A DNA stretch of 64,000 nucleotides. It comes from Silurus meridionalis. Its lineage: Eukaryota > Chordata > Actinopteri > Siluriformes > Siluridae. The stretch spans positions 15,001,356-15,065,355 of the forward strand of contig NC_060884.1 in the NCBI RefSeq assembly GCF_014805685.1, read 5' to 3'. Under the pieces are notes generated by a model. The model had not been told where the DNA came from. It saw only the letters and a program-made list of their open reading frames with translations, and did no database searches. Positions 36,300-50,400 of this stretch are shown piece after piece. Numbering within the stretch: position 1 is the first letter of the stretch; every line of letters begins with the position of its first letter. A program made the translations under genes and the position numbers.

Positions 36300-36660
36300 G
36301 TGGTTATTTTTCTACACAGACTGAGACAGATAACTAGAGAGTCGTGGAGGAAGTTCCCGGACTCTCACGCGCTAGCTCACGGAGCCTGCTAGCACTGCTA
36401 GCGATACTGTCAGGTGGAAACTGCTAGTTAACTAGCCAACGCTAATACAGAAACAATGCTATTTCCCCTCCCTAGAGCGTATGTTTTTGTACACAAAGAG
36501 ACATTACCGGGTTCTAATGAAAATACGCGGTACCTGGAGTTCAGCAGCCGAAGAGAAAGGAGACTTCCACGCTTGGGTTCGGCTCAAACATCTCGCCGTG
36601 TTATTCCATTGACCAAAGGTCCTCAACACGGCCTCCTGTACCGGTCACGTGACTCAATAA
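36300..36660 (-). promoter_or_regulatory. itch: Likely itch promoter and untranslated first exon
   Basis: Local CpG-rich block in AT-rich surroundings. On the minus strand, a donor CTCCAG|gtaccg at 36533/36534 could end a noncoding exon 36534-36650. That exon would hold two short upstream frames (ATGGAATAA and one ending at TTCGGCTGCTGA). A perfect palindrome GTCACGTGAC lies at 36644-36653. Exon and start site are inferred; the motif is seen. Confidence 0.45.
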
Positions 36661-37194
36661 ACCGTGACGTCTGGTGAAACGCTCCACATGGAAGCAGCAG
36701 CAGCACCACCCCAAATTTAGTAATAATAATATTAATAAGAATAAGAATAAGAATAATAAGAATAATAATTAAGACAATACAATACTGCACGTACATTCAT
36801 AATACATGGTTTTCCTAGAAACATAAACTGGTTACTTTATATTGGAAGACCACCAGATAACATTTCATTTCATTTCCATAATTTAGGGACATAATTGTGG
36901 CGACTCATCCATTTATCTATTTTTTTTAAGTAACAAAAGTCACGTGTGACCCAGTCATGGTCTAGGCCTTGGCTTGGCAATGACCTCCTAACATGAAGTC
37001 ACTGCACTTTTTAAATATACTGATACTTTTACACACTTTCACACATTAATCACTGGCTTTATATATACTAATTACAAAAAAGTTAAAAAGTAAAAGTAAC
37101 AAAAGGCAAAGGTCAGCCAGTGCAAACTGTAAAAAGTTCCATACTGCCATAACAGCTTTCAAAAGCACAGCTCAAAAATGATAAAACTATAATG

Positions 37195-37420
37195 TGATGG
37201 GTTCCCTCCTGAGTCTGGTTCCTCTCAAGGTTTCCTCCTTATACAATCTCAGGGAGTTTCTCCTTGCTGCTCTAACCACTGGCCTACTCAATAGTGATAT
37301 ACTTATAGGCACTAATATATAAATTCAAATTGTATAACCTATTTATTTCTGTAAAGCTGCTTTAGGACAATGTCCATTGTTAGAAGCAATATATAAATAA
37401 AACTTATTTGTATTGAATAA
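37195..37420 (+). repeat. Fish LINE/SINE 3'-tail repeat
   Basis: Contains GAGTCTGGTTCCTCTCAAGG, TCTCAGGGAGTTTCTCCTTG and TGTAAAGCTGCTTTAGGACA followed by ATATAAATAAAACTTATTTG, a recurrent tail in teleost genomes that ends in a short A-rich repeat. Confidence 0.65.
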
Positions 37421-37438
37421 CCACAGCAACGATGTAAA

Positions 37439-37521
37439 ATACTACTACTACTACTACTACTACTACTAATAATAATAATAATGATAATAATTAATAATAA
37501 TTAATAATAATAATAATAAAA
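37439..37521. repeat. (TAC)n(TAA)n compound microsatellite
   Basis: About ten ACT units followed by AAT units interrupted by AATT. Confidence 0.9.
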
Positions 37522-38224
37522 CAGTTATGAAATATTCAGGTAAAGCATATGAACTCATTAACACAGGCCTCTGTTCATACATGGGAGATTATTTACAAAA
37601 AATATGCCAGACACCATAAATAAATGTAAACGCCACCAGATAGCAGTGTTGACTTCAGGTATATTTAAAGGACTGAAACTCTTAACAAAAACAAGCTTTT
37701 TATGTTATATATAAAATAAATATATATACATCCAGGGGTATTGTTCGTACATTTGAAAACCCCTAAACAGTTTTATAATGTACAAAAAAAGCATTAATAG
37801 TACTAATTAGTGTGTTGTTTGTTTATCTATTTAAACATGCTCCTGAGGTACCAGTGACCACCGATCCCTTCTTCTTTGTCCCGTTCTGCTCTGTGCAGCT
37901 CAGGTCCTGGTTGGATAGGAACAACCTAAAGATCCGTGAAGTTACTGAGCATCTCAGGAACTATGAGAATGGATCTGGACTGTAGTTAACTTCAAGTCTG
38001 CTACAATGGCTCAGGAATGCAATGTGCATGAACAGATCTGCAATCATGGACCTATCACTGAACAGTACACCAAAACATTGATGTATGCAATGAATATTCG
38101 GAATTGGTTCCTTTTTTTGGGTTCCGTTTTTTCTTTTGGCCTCTCAATTTATTTAAATATCGTGCTATTCTAGTAGTTTAATCGATGCACATCAATGTCT
38201 TCCCGGAAGACATAGAAATAAAGA

Positions 38225-38438
38225 TGCGGCCAATCAGCGTGCAGGTGGGCGGAGCTTTCAGCCAGCGAAAGTTCTTCAGCATCATTGGTTGAGGAGGACC
38301 GCTAGCTGGAGCAGGTTACAGTACCGCAGCATCGCTCTCTGAACAGAACACCCTGTATCTTGTTTCAGATACCGCAACCAAAGCGACTCACTCTAACTGT
38401 CTTCTTCTTGTTAGTGGTTTTGATAGCACAGGACAAAG
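38225..38438 (+). promoter_or_regulatory. necab3 promoter and 5' UTR
   Basis: Upstream of the start codon are GGCCAATCAGCG (CCAAT box, about 38228), GTGGGCGGAGC (GC box, about 38246) and an inverted CCAAT (ATTGGT, about 38285). These fit a TATA-less promoter 150-200 bp before the ATG. Confidence 0.55.
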
Positions 38439-41400
38439 ATGCTGGCATGCACGGAGATGATCACGATGTGCCTTCAGTCGGCGAAACGAGATTATCTGCG
38501 CTCCGAACATGAGCAGCAGCTGCAGCACAACCACGGACTTTCCATTTTTCACGACGTAAGTACAGCCTTGAATTTTACACCAGTTCTGTTCTCATGACTG
38601 TCATGAAATCATATTGAGTGGAGATTAGAATAAGAGCGTGTTAAATATTAGGACAGACTCAGGTCTCTGGTTCTCTGAAAGCCCGAGTCTCTAAGTCTCT
38701 CTCTCTCCTTTGAGTCTCTTGACCTACACGCTGAGGACTTCTGCATTTGCTGCATAGATGTGAACATAAACATGCAAATGATATGACTGTTGATTATTCC
38801 CAATCCTCCTGTAATGACCAGTGGGGAATCAGTCAACTGAAAGGTGATTTCCAAAACTACAGTGAGATCCATGCGCCAGAAAAAAAAAAAAATCACAAAT
38901 TTTAGATCTTTGACTTTACATGCATCACATTTGTGGAACACTGAACACTTCCAGACACATAATTCACCAAAAAACTCTGTACACAATATAATGATTGGCA
39001 AGGATGTCTTGAATTTGAAGTCAGCAAGCCATCTGTGAGATGTTTCTGCTGCTTTCATTGGAAAATCAAAGAGCTAAGTTGAAGGTTGCCAATGCAGGGA
39101 AGCAAAATTCAGTTTGTATGGATTTTTTTTTCGAGTGAATTTGAAATAATATATTTATTACCACTTTCACATAATCTCTTTTGCAATAGGCACAATGATG
39201 CACAGTGATGAAGGTGTTAAAGCTTTATGCAGAAAAAAAGGTGCAGATGTTCTCTCTGCATGGTTAAGTAAGCTCCTGTAGAGGGGTCTGAAAGCTGCAC
39301 GCCTATGTGTGTGTGTTTCTGTCTGTGTGTCACACTGGAAGATTTGACAAGAGAAGATCTGGGGGATGAGATTGCAAACAGACCCACAAGGCACAAAATC
39401 CAGCTTCTTCTCAGCAGTTGCAACTCTTCGTTTTTCTCGCTTCTGTGGTTCACATTTCAGACCCACGCTTATACAGACAGTTGAATTTGTTTGATGTGAA
39501 CATAATAAAATGTTTGATGAGTCAGGGTGGTTCTAATTTGCATGTCGTGACTTGGAGCAAATTGAGTAATACACCCCATTTAGCCCAACGTAATATATAT
39601 TCATGCACGAGAGTGAATGATATTACTATTCAAACATGAGTATAAAACTTAAGCTTGAAAAAAGCTTTTATTATTATTTTTTTTTTATTGGCTACAAAAA
39701 TGTGACGCTGCTAGTTAAAAAACGAGTTGTATTTTGCACCTTATTCTAACTCAATACCACAATTTCTATTACAGTTTATATTATGGATGAAAGCAGAAGA
39801 GAAAATTAGATTTTTTCCTAGAAATATTTACATGAATAAAAGAGTTTCTTAGTATTTGGTATGCCCCATTTTTTGCGCTAACGATAGTGTGCACTCGAGC
39901 TGGCAATACCTCTATAAGTTTGTGCAAAACCTAATGATCCATCGTAGATGAAATCCACTGGTGTGTCGTCAAACACATTCTTCAACAGAAGAGATTGGGC
40001 ATGAGGAAAATCTGACCTTTTATATAAAGCTGTTACCAAGGTCAATATCACACATTTGCTTACAGTTGTTCTAGTTCCATAAATAGGGACTAGAAATACT
40101 GCATAATCCTAAAACTCTATACTGAAGATACTAAACATTTACTTACTTAGTTTTAAACATTTGTAAATTCTTAAACCTGATTATATATTGTGGTTTAACA
40201 CTTCTGAACCCCATTGTATATTTGTCTTTGAAAAAATCAAGCCTGTTAACTTTTAAGGCTTTAGTTCTTCAGGGGTTATGTACTCAAGTATATAGGAGTA
40301 TCTACTGGAGTATGTACTGGGCTGTGGATTGCATGAAAGCATGAAACAATTCTAAATTGCCTGTTTGTCATGGTGGCCCCGCATATGAGAACGACTGCAG
40401 GTCAAATCAATTAATTCCTTAATTTACACCACTATCATGAATAGATGGGGATATGCATGCTATTTAACAACCCAGACAGGCAATTCCCATCCTCCCTGTT
40501 CATTATTTTTACGGACCACCGATTAATGCCATGCTCCCTCAGGAAAACACGGGCAAATTAAGTTAAGGCGTGGACAATAAAATCAAAAGTACAGCATAAA
40601 TGAAAAATTGATTTCATGTGTTCTTCCTTATGACAGACATACAGACAGGACAGGCAGACAGGCAGGCACACAGACAAAAACAACATTTAATGGGAAATAA
40701 AGAACATGACCTGGTAATAAATTATATAATTCAATTAGACAAAGAGCTCACAAATGCAGAAAGAGCTTGTTGCTGTCTGTAAATGGCAAGAGCAATTGCT
40801 TGATAGAGGTCTTCACAAACTGATATTACTCTGAGCCCACTTTCACTCCTCCTGGCTAATAACGGTCTGGCTCTATCTAAGTCCACAATTTCATATCTCT
40901 GACAGTAGCTCATGGTGAAAAAGAGAACTCAGGAACTGCTTTAGGTCTTTCAGCTATTTTTAGTACGGCTGCACAATACTGCCATAATATTCCCTTATGC
41001 TGCTTTGCAATATATTTAAATACGCGGTAACATGCTATCGTTATGCGCTGAGCACTGCATTGTTGATTTTTTTTTAGAAATGTTTACTACTGTATATATT
41101 TTAGAATTAAACAATGCCCAATCCAATGTCTTTCAAAAGAGAATTGGTCTACTGGGTGTGTTCTTATAGGAAAATAACTAATGATGAATAGTTACAGGTA
41201 ATGTTATTTAATGCCTGAACAACACATTGGTTCCAGGCAGCACTTTTGCTCTGACAGTTATCATGCAATTTTCTCCCAATATGACCATTTTGTGCATCCC
41301 CACCCATTAGCAGCTCTTCCCATCACATGATAGATGCAAATCAGGGAAGGTGAAAGTTAGCAGCTTTTGCCTTTGAGACACATGAAGCCATCTACTACAT

Positions 41401-44400
41401 CTCGTTTTTTTCTACATGCTTTTTGGTGGACAGACATGAGCTGACAGACACCCACTATCGGTCGCTCTGATTGACAACAGGGAGATTAATGGCTGCCTCC
41501 TAGCTATCTGTGGTTGTAGCATTGTGAGAATTAAATCTCAGTATCTATTGATGAGATGGCGAATGCTTTTTTCAACTCCGGAACTTCAGTGTTGTGTTAC
41601 AGAGAAATAACAAAATCCTGTGTCAGGAATGTACTGACAAAGCTTAAAGGAAAAGCTTCAACCTTGCTTGATAAGCGCTGACACTGTAGACCTTTTCCAT
41701 GTATATTAAATTACAGTCTACTATCAGAAAACCTAATATAAAAAATGATTTTCTAATTTGTCAAACAACAATTTGTTAGGCACTTATTAGGCTTAGGCCA
41801 CATCCACATCAATCCAGATAAATTCTTACTTGACAGCTACACTGAGTTTTTATCCAGTGAAAACAGAGCTCTTGTGAGGATGCCCTCTAAAGTACATTTG
41901 TGGACTTAGAAATCAGTGCTGCAGTCACATGACCCATTCAGCTCAACACAAACCCTTCAGACGCAACACAAACACGATGGTGAAAGGTGCTGTACTGCAG
42001 TTAGTGCAGATAGTGCTTGCTGTTCAAGTTGATAGCATTTTTAAAGATTAATATCACTTTGTGCAACTTTCAGGCCTCTTTTTTTCAAAGGGGATGCAAT
42101 GCTCACTTGTAATCACATAAATTCCAAAAGATGGAAAGAAAAAAAGCAAATGATGAGCATTTTTTTGAATAGCGGAAGAGCTGAAGACAGATAGCATTTT
42201 TGTAAAACGAAATATGCAGTTTTCGTAACTATATGAATGAATGTAGCCTTAGATTACGTGAGCCGTTACTATAGAAATGATTGTCTTGCAGTCTGACACT
42301 ACTGTCAGACCTGCTGGTTTACACAATTCAGCATTCAGCAGTCAGAATTTTGACCAGTGAGAATCGAGAAAATCAGCAGTAATTTGGTGTAACGGTAACA
42401 CATAAGGGTAGAATAAAATGCACTTTGTTCGAGGCTCTTTTCAAGGTTGTTTTTCTTTTCATTCTCTATCTCTATCTTCCTCTATTTGTCTCAGAGGGAA
42501 GCAGACAGTAGGAACCGAGTTTCCCTACGGTCTCAACACCTGCCAAAGAGCTACCAGATGCAGTATATCTCTCTCTAGGAAGCTTGGATTGACCTTTAAA
42601 GTGAATAGTTAATGATGTATTACCCTGCCCTTAGCTGCTAACAGTCTGTTATGGACTGTTACTAGCAGGTACAGAGAATAAAGTTTGTGTGAGTAGGACT
42701 GATGACTTGTTGTTGGAGTTGCGCTGCCCTAACGGCGATGACTCAGTTTTACTTATTACAGAGTCTATTTGAATCCAGGTTTATTTAAATGATAATCCTG
42801 AGTCATTGCTATCATTTCAGTATCAGCAGCCTGACCTTTGGTGGTTGCTTGCGTTTGTTAAACCCAGGCTAATCCAGATTCCACTATAGCGCTTTTTTTC
42901 TCACCGGATTGCTCCGAGTCTGTAATTTTGTAGGTGTTTTTACAAGGCTGTGCGCCATGCCTCCGCAGTAGGCCTGTGCATGTTCACACACAGTGCTGCG
43001 TGAGCAGGACACACACAAGATATTTACTCAGCAGCTGTAGCCTGGCTACATGGTCCATCTGTCTTTGAGAACATGACTATCAGTTTCCTTTTGTGTAGGG
43101 AGCATCAAAATGTGCGATTATGTGCTTGCCTAAAAATCCCAAATGATGGGCACATTTGATTAGGGAGAAAATATAATAGCTTTCATTTTCATGATTTCAT
43201 GGTATTGTCATGTTGTTTGGTGCAGGTGGTTACATGATGTTGAAAATCACAGATGGAAAAAAGTGGTAACTGACGACTATAGATAGAAAGACACAGAGCG
43301 TCACCAGTCACAACACAGTCATGTGCACGGAGCACATTGTGTAGCACAGATCAACAATTAAAACACTATATAAGCTGTTGTTTTCGAAATATGATTCATT
43401 GCAAATTTCTTACTTTGTGGGTTTTTATGAGTTGCCCTGTTGACTTGAACGGAACAGAATTTGCGCTGAAACACCAAAATGCTGTATTAATCTTGCAGAC
43501 TTGTTAAGATGGAGTCTCGGGAGGAGGTGCTAATGAAACATACATTTCTGGAACAAAAGGGCATCAAAATGTTTTCTACATTGGACTATTCTGAATGTTA
43601 CAATCCTTTTTTTACATCATTACAGTCAGCCAAGGTCATTTATTACCCATTACAATAATAGCAGAAAAGCATTAATGTGAAACAAAAAGTCGACATGCCA
43701 GTATCAGCTAGCATTTTTTTTTTCTTAAAATCTTTGTTTTCTTAAAAGTCTGTTCATCTTTATTTTATCATCTGTATCTTTTCCAATTTAAATTTTGCTA
43801 TAAATTGTGTTCACATCAGATATACCTAACACTGAATACCTTAATTTTTTTTTCCTCTTCCTACAGATTTTCCGGCGTGCAGACAAAAATGGTAGGTCTG
43901 GCTTTATCCTTTTTTAAAAATAAAGGTATTATATAGAAAATAAATAGTTTTCGTTGATAATGCCATTTCATAACTTCGCTTGTACAGTTTACTTTCTCAC
44001 CGCAGTTTGTAAAAAAAAAAAGTTTTACTGTTAGTTTGAATTTAGCTGTAAAATACTACGAGAAGCTGAAACCATAATGGGTTTTGAGTTTCATGTTCTT
44101 TCTGGTTCAGATTTGATAAGCCACTATAAGTGAATGATTTGCATAAATATATTTTGCATTGTGAGACAGGCTGATTCACCACTCCAGAGCATCTCAGCGA
44201 ATTTATTTATAACATCAGTGCCTGCATTCAGTACTTTGATTAATTAGCTACCCAATAATTAATAAAGAGAAAAGCTCTGTGCTGACAATTAATAGTCAGC
44301 CTGATACACAAAACGCATTGATCAAAATCGCTTGAGAAGATTTAAAAAGGCAAGCATACGCAGTGCTTTGTAAACTGAGGTTGGCTATTTTCATATAATG

Positions 44401-47400
44401 CATCGACAGCATTATTATACAAGAGGTTTCATTTGATGGCAGATGTTTTTTTTATCTGAAGCCTTTTCTATTTTAAAGTAAAGAATAAAGAGAAAGAATG
44501 AGAGACATGGATGAAATTACATGCTGTCCAAACAAATCAGAAAGGAATGGAGTCGCTGAGCTGAGCCGACGTCGCAGAAATGATAATCACTGCTCCCAAA
44601 ATGACAATTACCTTCAACATCTACTTCAATCATCCTTCTATCGGAGCAAACGATAGAGGAGGAAGAGCGAATGTGTGAGTCAGACAGAGGGTGTAGGAAA
44701 GATTTCAACTCACTGCCTTAACACGTTTCATTAGACACAGAAGAGTAGCAAGTGGCTGATTGGTTACTGATTTGTGGTTCTGGAAAGCAGACCTTGTGGC
44801 AGCCAAGATGTGCCACATTCATGCTGTATTGCTCTGTGAGTGGGTGCGAGTTGGAGAGCCACTGGTCTAGAGAATGTGGCTGAGAGCATGTTTGGGACTA
44901 AGTGTTTAAACCCTTTTGCCACATTATTGCTGGAGGGTTTGAAGAAATCGATTGAGTATATAATTTGCTGGGGAACTTGGACAAGCTGTCTGGGGGACAG
45001 ATTGCTGGAACCCGGGCATGAGCAGGATGTTGTTGGAGGCCACGTCGTCACCCCCTGTCATGAGCAGGTCATGGACGGCGGTTGTGCTGTCATCCTTAGG
45101 CATGAGCAGCTTGTGAAGGATGCTGCGCCGCTGGCCCTGAGCGTGAGCAGGTTGTGTAAGGGAGGCCGTGCTGCTGTTCTCTGGTGTTATTAATCATGGA
45201 TTGAGGTAGATGTCACCCCCTGGCTGGTGCAGATCTTAGGGGTCCTTAGCGTCGCGCCCTTGAGTGGGGAGAGCTTAGGGGGAAGGTATTGACGTCACTC
45301 GCTGGTGTAAGCAGTATGCAGTCGGCCTCGGGCTGGAATGTGTATTAGGATCTCGTCAGCTTTAGCCCTTGTCAAACTCGGGCTGGAGTGTGGTGTGGGC
45401 CTTGGCTCTCCTTTCCTTGTAAAACAGTGGGAACAGGCTTGCAAACACATCAGTCAGACTGAACGTCTTCAACACATTATGGTCAGAACCACACCCAAAA
45501 ATAAGTTAATAAGCTGACTGAGAAACCTTTGAATCACTTCAGGCTTGGGCTCCAGCAGACTCTTGGAAAAAAAATGGCACAGCGGGCATAAAGATTACTC
45601 TGTGCTCACATGCTGCATCGATGATGTAGGCGAAATCTGTACTAAATGCACGATAGCAGAAGTAGATGCAAGTGTGGCAGCTAATCCAAATTGTTATGCA
45701 AACATGTATATGTCAAACAGGCAAAGGTCAGGCGATTTCCAAACAATAATATTCAGGCAAAACAAGAACAACAAATGAGAAACTTAAAACAGAATGAAGA
45801 AAAAAAAAGCACAAAACATGAACATGAAACAAAAACTTGGTAATCGACAGTGTCCTGAACTAGTTACTTCATGACAAAACTAAGAAATAAAGGAGTTTAT
45901 ATACTCGGCCTGTAAAAATAATAACGTGTTAATTGACGCAAATTAGTTTTAACAGCACTAATTTTATTAACGCGCAATAAATGCAGCACACATTTCTGTT
46001 TGACCATTTTTATTTCAAATATAAATCAATAAATATAAAAGCTAATTTTCTTTTTAATCACTAAACATTTGTTTCATTGATGCTCCAAGTCTCAATTCAA
46101 GCACCAAAATCCGTCATGATGCACACATCCGGCAATTAAAAGCGTGTGTGTGAAAACATAACAAAAGTTCAATTTGGTGCCCTGATGTTTTGAGTAATTC
46201 AAAACAAAAAACCCACAATAAAAACTTTAAAAACATTAACAAGAATATTTTGTCTTCATGCTCTGTGTTGAGTATTGTTTCACTAATAATAATCAATATT
46301 TGTCCATGCCTTTGTTGATTAGAGTTTTAAAAACTTAATTTAAGGTAAATTAAGAACAGATAAAATATGGAAGGATATTCTGAACAATATTCAAAAGGCA
46401 TTGCAAACTGCAGTATTTGTTTTTCGCTTTCGCGAACGCACAGTGACTGCCACATTTTAAATGAAAAAGCAAATTCCATTTGCAACTGTATTGGGGGGTA
46501 TCACTAGGTGTCTGCCACTCATTTGCACCGCCTCATCAATTATTATATCATGTCACTATCAATAAACCTGGTCGGGATGCCCGGAGAAGTTCTCTCACTC
46601 ATACACTCAGAAAGGCGAGGCGGGGGTTGGGTGATATCACCTCGGCCTTCAGGGTTTCAAGTGAGAGAACAGACAAGACCTGGAGTGACGTCACACTGGT
46701 AATTTATGGATGACAGAAAAAGGTCTAAACCCTCAGCATGAGGGAAACGTGCAAAAGATAAAGGTGTGGATACAGATCTCGTTATGAGGATAGTAAAGGC
46801 TAATGCAGTGAATGAAATAGGCTAATAACTGCAGTGTTGGGCAATAACCCGTTACTAGTAACGCAGTTACTTTTGACAGTAACTAATACTGTAACGCATT
46901 ACTTTTTAAATAAAGTAACTCCGTTACCGTTACCATATGGTGTGTTACCCGTTACTTTTTTAAATGAATTAATTTTGGCTGAAGTGTAGACTACAGTCTA
47001 ACCTGTTTACAGCAGCGACGCATTGTAGGATTGGTGGATGAGAACCACTGTAAACACGAAGAAGACGCACTGTGGGCGTGTTTCTCTTTTTTCAAGTATG
47101 TGCGGCAGTATTTGCAAGACAAGTTTCTCAAAGTGAAAATATGATCCTTATTTCACTTTAGTTGAGCATAAAGACAAAAACCTTTTAGTCAAATGTAAGC
47201 TGTGTCTTTCTGGTTCGAAGCCCGTATCTACTGCGATAGCAGCAACTCCAATCTGTGGAAGCTCCTTCAGAAACTACATGCCTCGACGAAGCTCTAACCT
47301 AACCCGGTGTCGGTGGACACACTCTTAGTTAAACAGCTTTTATTTTATTTTATTTTATTTTTTAATGCATATCATTTATGGTTGCCAATAATAGCAGTTT

Positions 47401-50400
47401 TTTGGTGCTGAGTTTCTCCAAATTGATTATGAATAATTCAGATTGCTTTCATTTATTTATTTCAAAATGTTTTGTGTTATGTTGTACATTGTTGATATTT
47501 TTTATAACATTTTTAAGAGCTCAACACAACAGCTTTTATGATGCAGAAGCCACTTTAGTTTTTGATTCTGAATATATTATTCAGCTTGTTTTGTTATTTA
47601 TTTCAGAAATCCTTGTGATATATTTAGTTTGTGCTGGTCTGACTTAAATAAAATAGTGTTTAAAAAAGTGTTTGTATAGACCATAACCCATAACAGGACA
47701 TAAATGGGAACATTAAAGAACTTAAAAGTTACTTTTAACAGTAACGCATTACTTTTTGGTGTAAGTAATCAACAAAGTAATTGAGTTACTTTTTAAATTA
47801 AGTAACTAGTAACTGTAACTAGTTACTATTTCTTAGTAACTAGCACAACACTGAATAACTGTATATCACATAGGTTATGCTGTGTTGATTGCTATGCTTT
47901 TATGCATAGAGCAACAATATTTATTTTAGCTGCATAACATTATAATTTATAGTATGTCCTTTATCATAATGTGTGTAGCAACAAAACAATTGCAACCTCA
48001 CTAGTCTAGTTGGATTGAAGTTAAACAGCACTTATTGATTTGCTTACCTTTAACAGAGGTGATGTCAAGGGTTTTCTGTGATTGTACTGAATAGGTGCTG
48101 AACTGAGTTCAGTAATGGGGAACCTCCAGTGCAGCTGAAAGGCTAATTTTAAAAACATATATGAAAAGAATATAGATGTTGCACGTATCTTAGGGCTACA
48201 ATTAGCTAAGGAGTTTGGAATGTCTCCAAATTTGTGGACTGCTCTGAGAATATGTTTTACTTATTCAGTGACAGTAGCTGAAGCAGAGAGGAGCTTTTCA
48301 AAGCTGAAACTAATCAATGGGGGAGACATTGGGTCATGGCGTGGTTCACCCAGAGAGTCATTCAAGCTAAAACCACCATTGCCGATTGGTGGTATTTACT
48401 TAGCACCAACATACAGTTCATGTAAATAAACTGAGTTAGTTAAGCAAAGAGTTTTGATAATGATAATAAATGATAATAACGTTATAGCCCTAATAAAACG
48501 TAGTACTTAAACACAGAGTACATTTGAAGGCAAATACTTTTGTACTTTTACTCAAGTGAAAGTTTAAAGGGAGCACTTTCTTTGCTGGATTTTGCACAAG
48601 CTGAAGCATGATGTAATAAAAAAAAAATGCAATTCTTTTGGTATTTTGGTGTATTTGGTGATTAGTTGAAACCAGGTTCCAATTGGGAAAAGAGAGATCC
48701 AATTGGGGAAAAACAGTGGGCTGTAATTAGCTTCTAATAAACTTGAATGTGGACTATATGGTAACATGTGAAAACAATCTGCTCTCAAGGGCTATGAGTG
48801 AAATAACATGATTGGCTGTTTTTTCATAATTGTATATTTCTTAGCATCATAGGGGAAAGTATTTAGTTGCTTGCAAACTATATGGCATCATATTCTAACA
48901 AAAAGTGCTGGTAGAGATAACAAAGACTACTTCCCCAAAATGAGCCCAAAGTCAGTGGCGGGCGGTGAGTGCCAACAAAGCCTTCTCTGCTGGCCGAAAC
49001 ACTATTAGAAGCAGTGACCTACATTTACAACCTAAATTTCTAATAATTGTTCCATGAAATTGTTTTCATTTATTCCCAACAGTTTGTTCTCTTCATTTCG
49101 TAGCTTTTCTCTTGGCTGCACTGCTTCCAGTATGTGTATGTGTATGTTAGATTTTTTTGTCCAATCAGATTTCAGCCTGTGTTGCCATGTCAATCTGATC
49201 TGCCCAGTGCCTGCAAAGTCTATTCTGCTGGCCTTTTTACCATAGTCTCCTTAATAAATAACTCTGTTTCTTTAACCAATCAGATTAATATTCACCTCAC
49301 AGGGCAGCTAGCTGGCCCAGAATAGCGTCAGCATTTTTCCGTCCTCTGATTGGCTGGTCAGGGAAACTGTTACAGCCAAGTTTGACTGGAAAAACACGTC
49401 TGTAGCGTGCTGCACACATTAATGCATCAGAGTTAGACTTTTTTATGCCTACGGAGGAAGAGAAATTTATTTGGTCTCGGACATACTTTAAAAAAAATTA
49501 ATTTTCTAGAAAAGCTAGACATTGTGAGGAGAGATCGGCCAACCCCGAAGCTAGCTAGTTTGTCTCAGCCCGGCAAAGGGTTTGTTTACCACTTCAAGAC
49601 CAGTGAATACGAGTGGTACCACTGGCTTGCAGCCTCTGAAGAGCAGTGCAAATTATGAGTCTGCATCTCTGTTGTGTAGGTTGTATTTTATTTACATTTT
49701 TTATGTTTTTGTCACATTATTAGACAAATATTGATTCTGAACCACTCCAGATGATGTAGGTGCCCAGTTGGGGTTGTAGTGTAGAAGTTTGGAGTCTTAA
49801 CTGGTTTTCTTGCTTTAGTAAAATGGTATTCATATGTGAAATTCCCCTCTCTTTGTAATGCCACGCGTTGTTATATTGCGATTTTGTATAGTATTGATGG
49901 TTTCTATAATCGCGAAGTGATAGTGGTGGGATTAAGAGGTGGATTATTTTCTCGAAAGATTTTGTACACAAGTTAGTTTATCATTTTATATTTTGACATC
50001 ACACAGACTGATTGAGCAGCACCAACAGCATTCATTTAGGGATTCGAGGGCTAAAACACTCATTTAACTATATTAAAGTGTCAGTAGCTATACAGTAAAA
50101 CCGCCGTGGTTTCAGCTAGTGCCTGAAAATATGAGTAGTAGCACTATAACACTATTTACTGTACAGTGTGAAAAGTTTCATTTGTAGATTAGGCTTAATA
50201 AAACATTAACAATAGGATCATGTCTCTTGTGCTTTGGGGTCATTATTAAGTAATATAGGGGGTTACTCGAACACAAGCACTACCGTGCAATAACGTAGGA
50301 GTGGATCTAAACAATGAGATGGGCACTAAGTGACTAAATGGCATGGTTGCATATACAACACAAATAAGCCGGACGAAAGTGATGATTATTGTCGATTTCA

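Larger units (their letters stand above)
32119..36533 (-). other. Probable itch 5' intron(s)
   Basis: Between the first placed itch coding exon and the candidate promoter no conserved coding sequence was recognised. It holds a Tc1-like relic (34459-34930) and an AC-rich microsatellite (35715-35766). A short exon with the initiator ATG could lie here unseen. Confidence 0.5.
36661..38200. other. Intergenic between divergent itch and necab3
   Basis: AT-rich. Holds a LINE/SINE-type 3' tail at 37195-37420 and a TAC/TAA microsatellite at 37439-37521. No gene recognised. Confidence 0.6.

Noticed and set aside
44840..45193. 117-codon plus-strand frame with HEQ repeats as a possible gene.
   Set aside because: No homologue recognised, lies within an intron and consists largely of the 42-bp minisatellite; kept only as a repeat.
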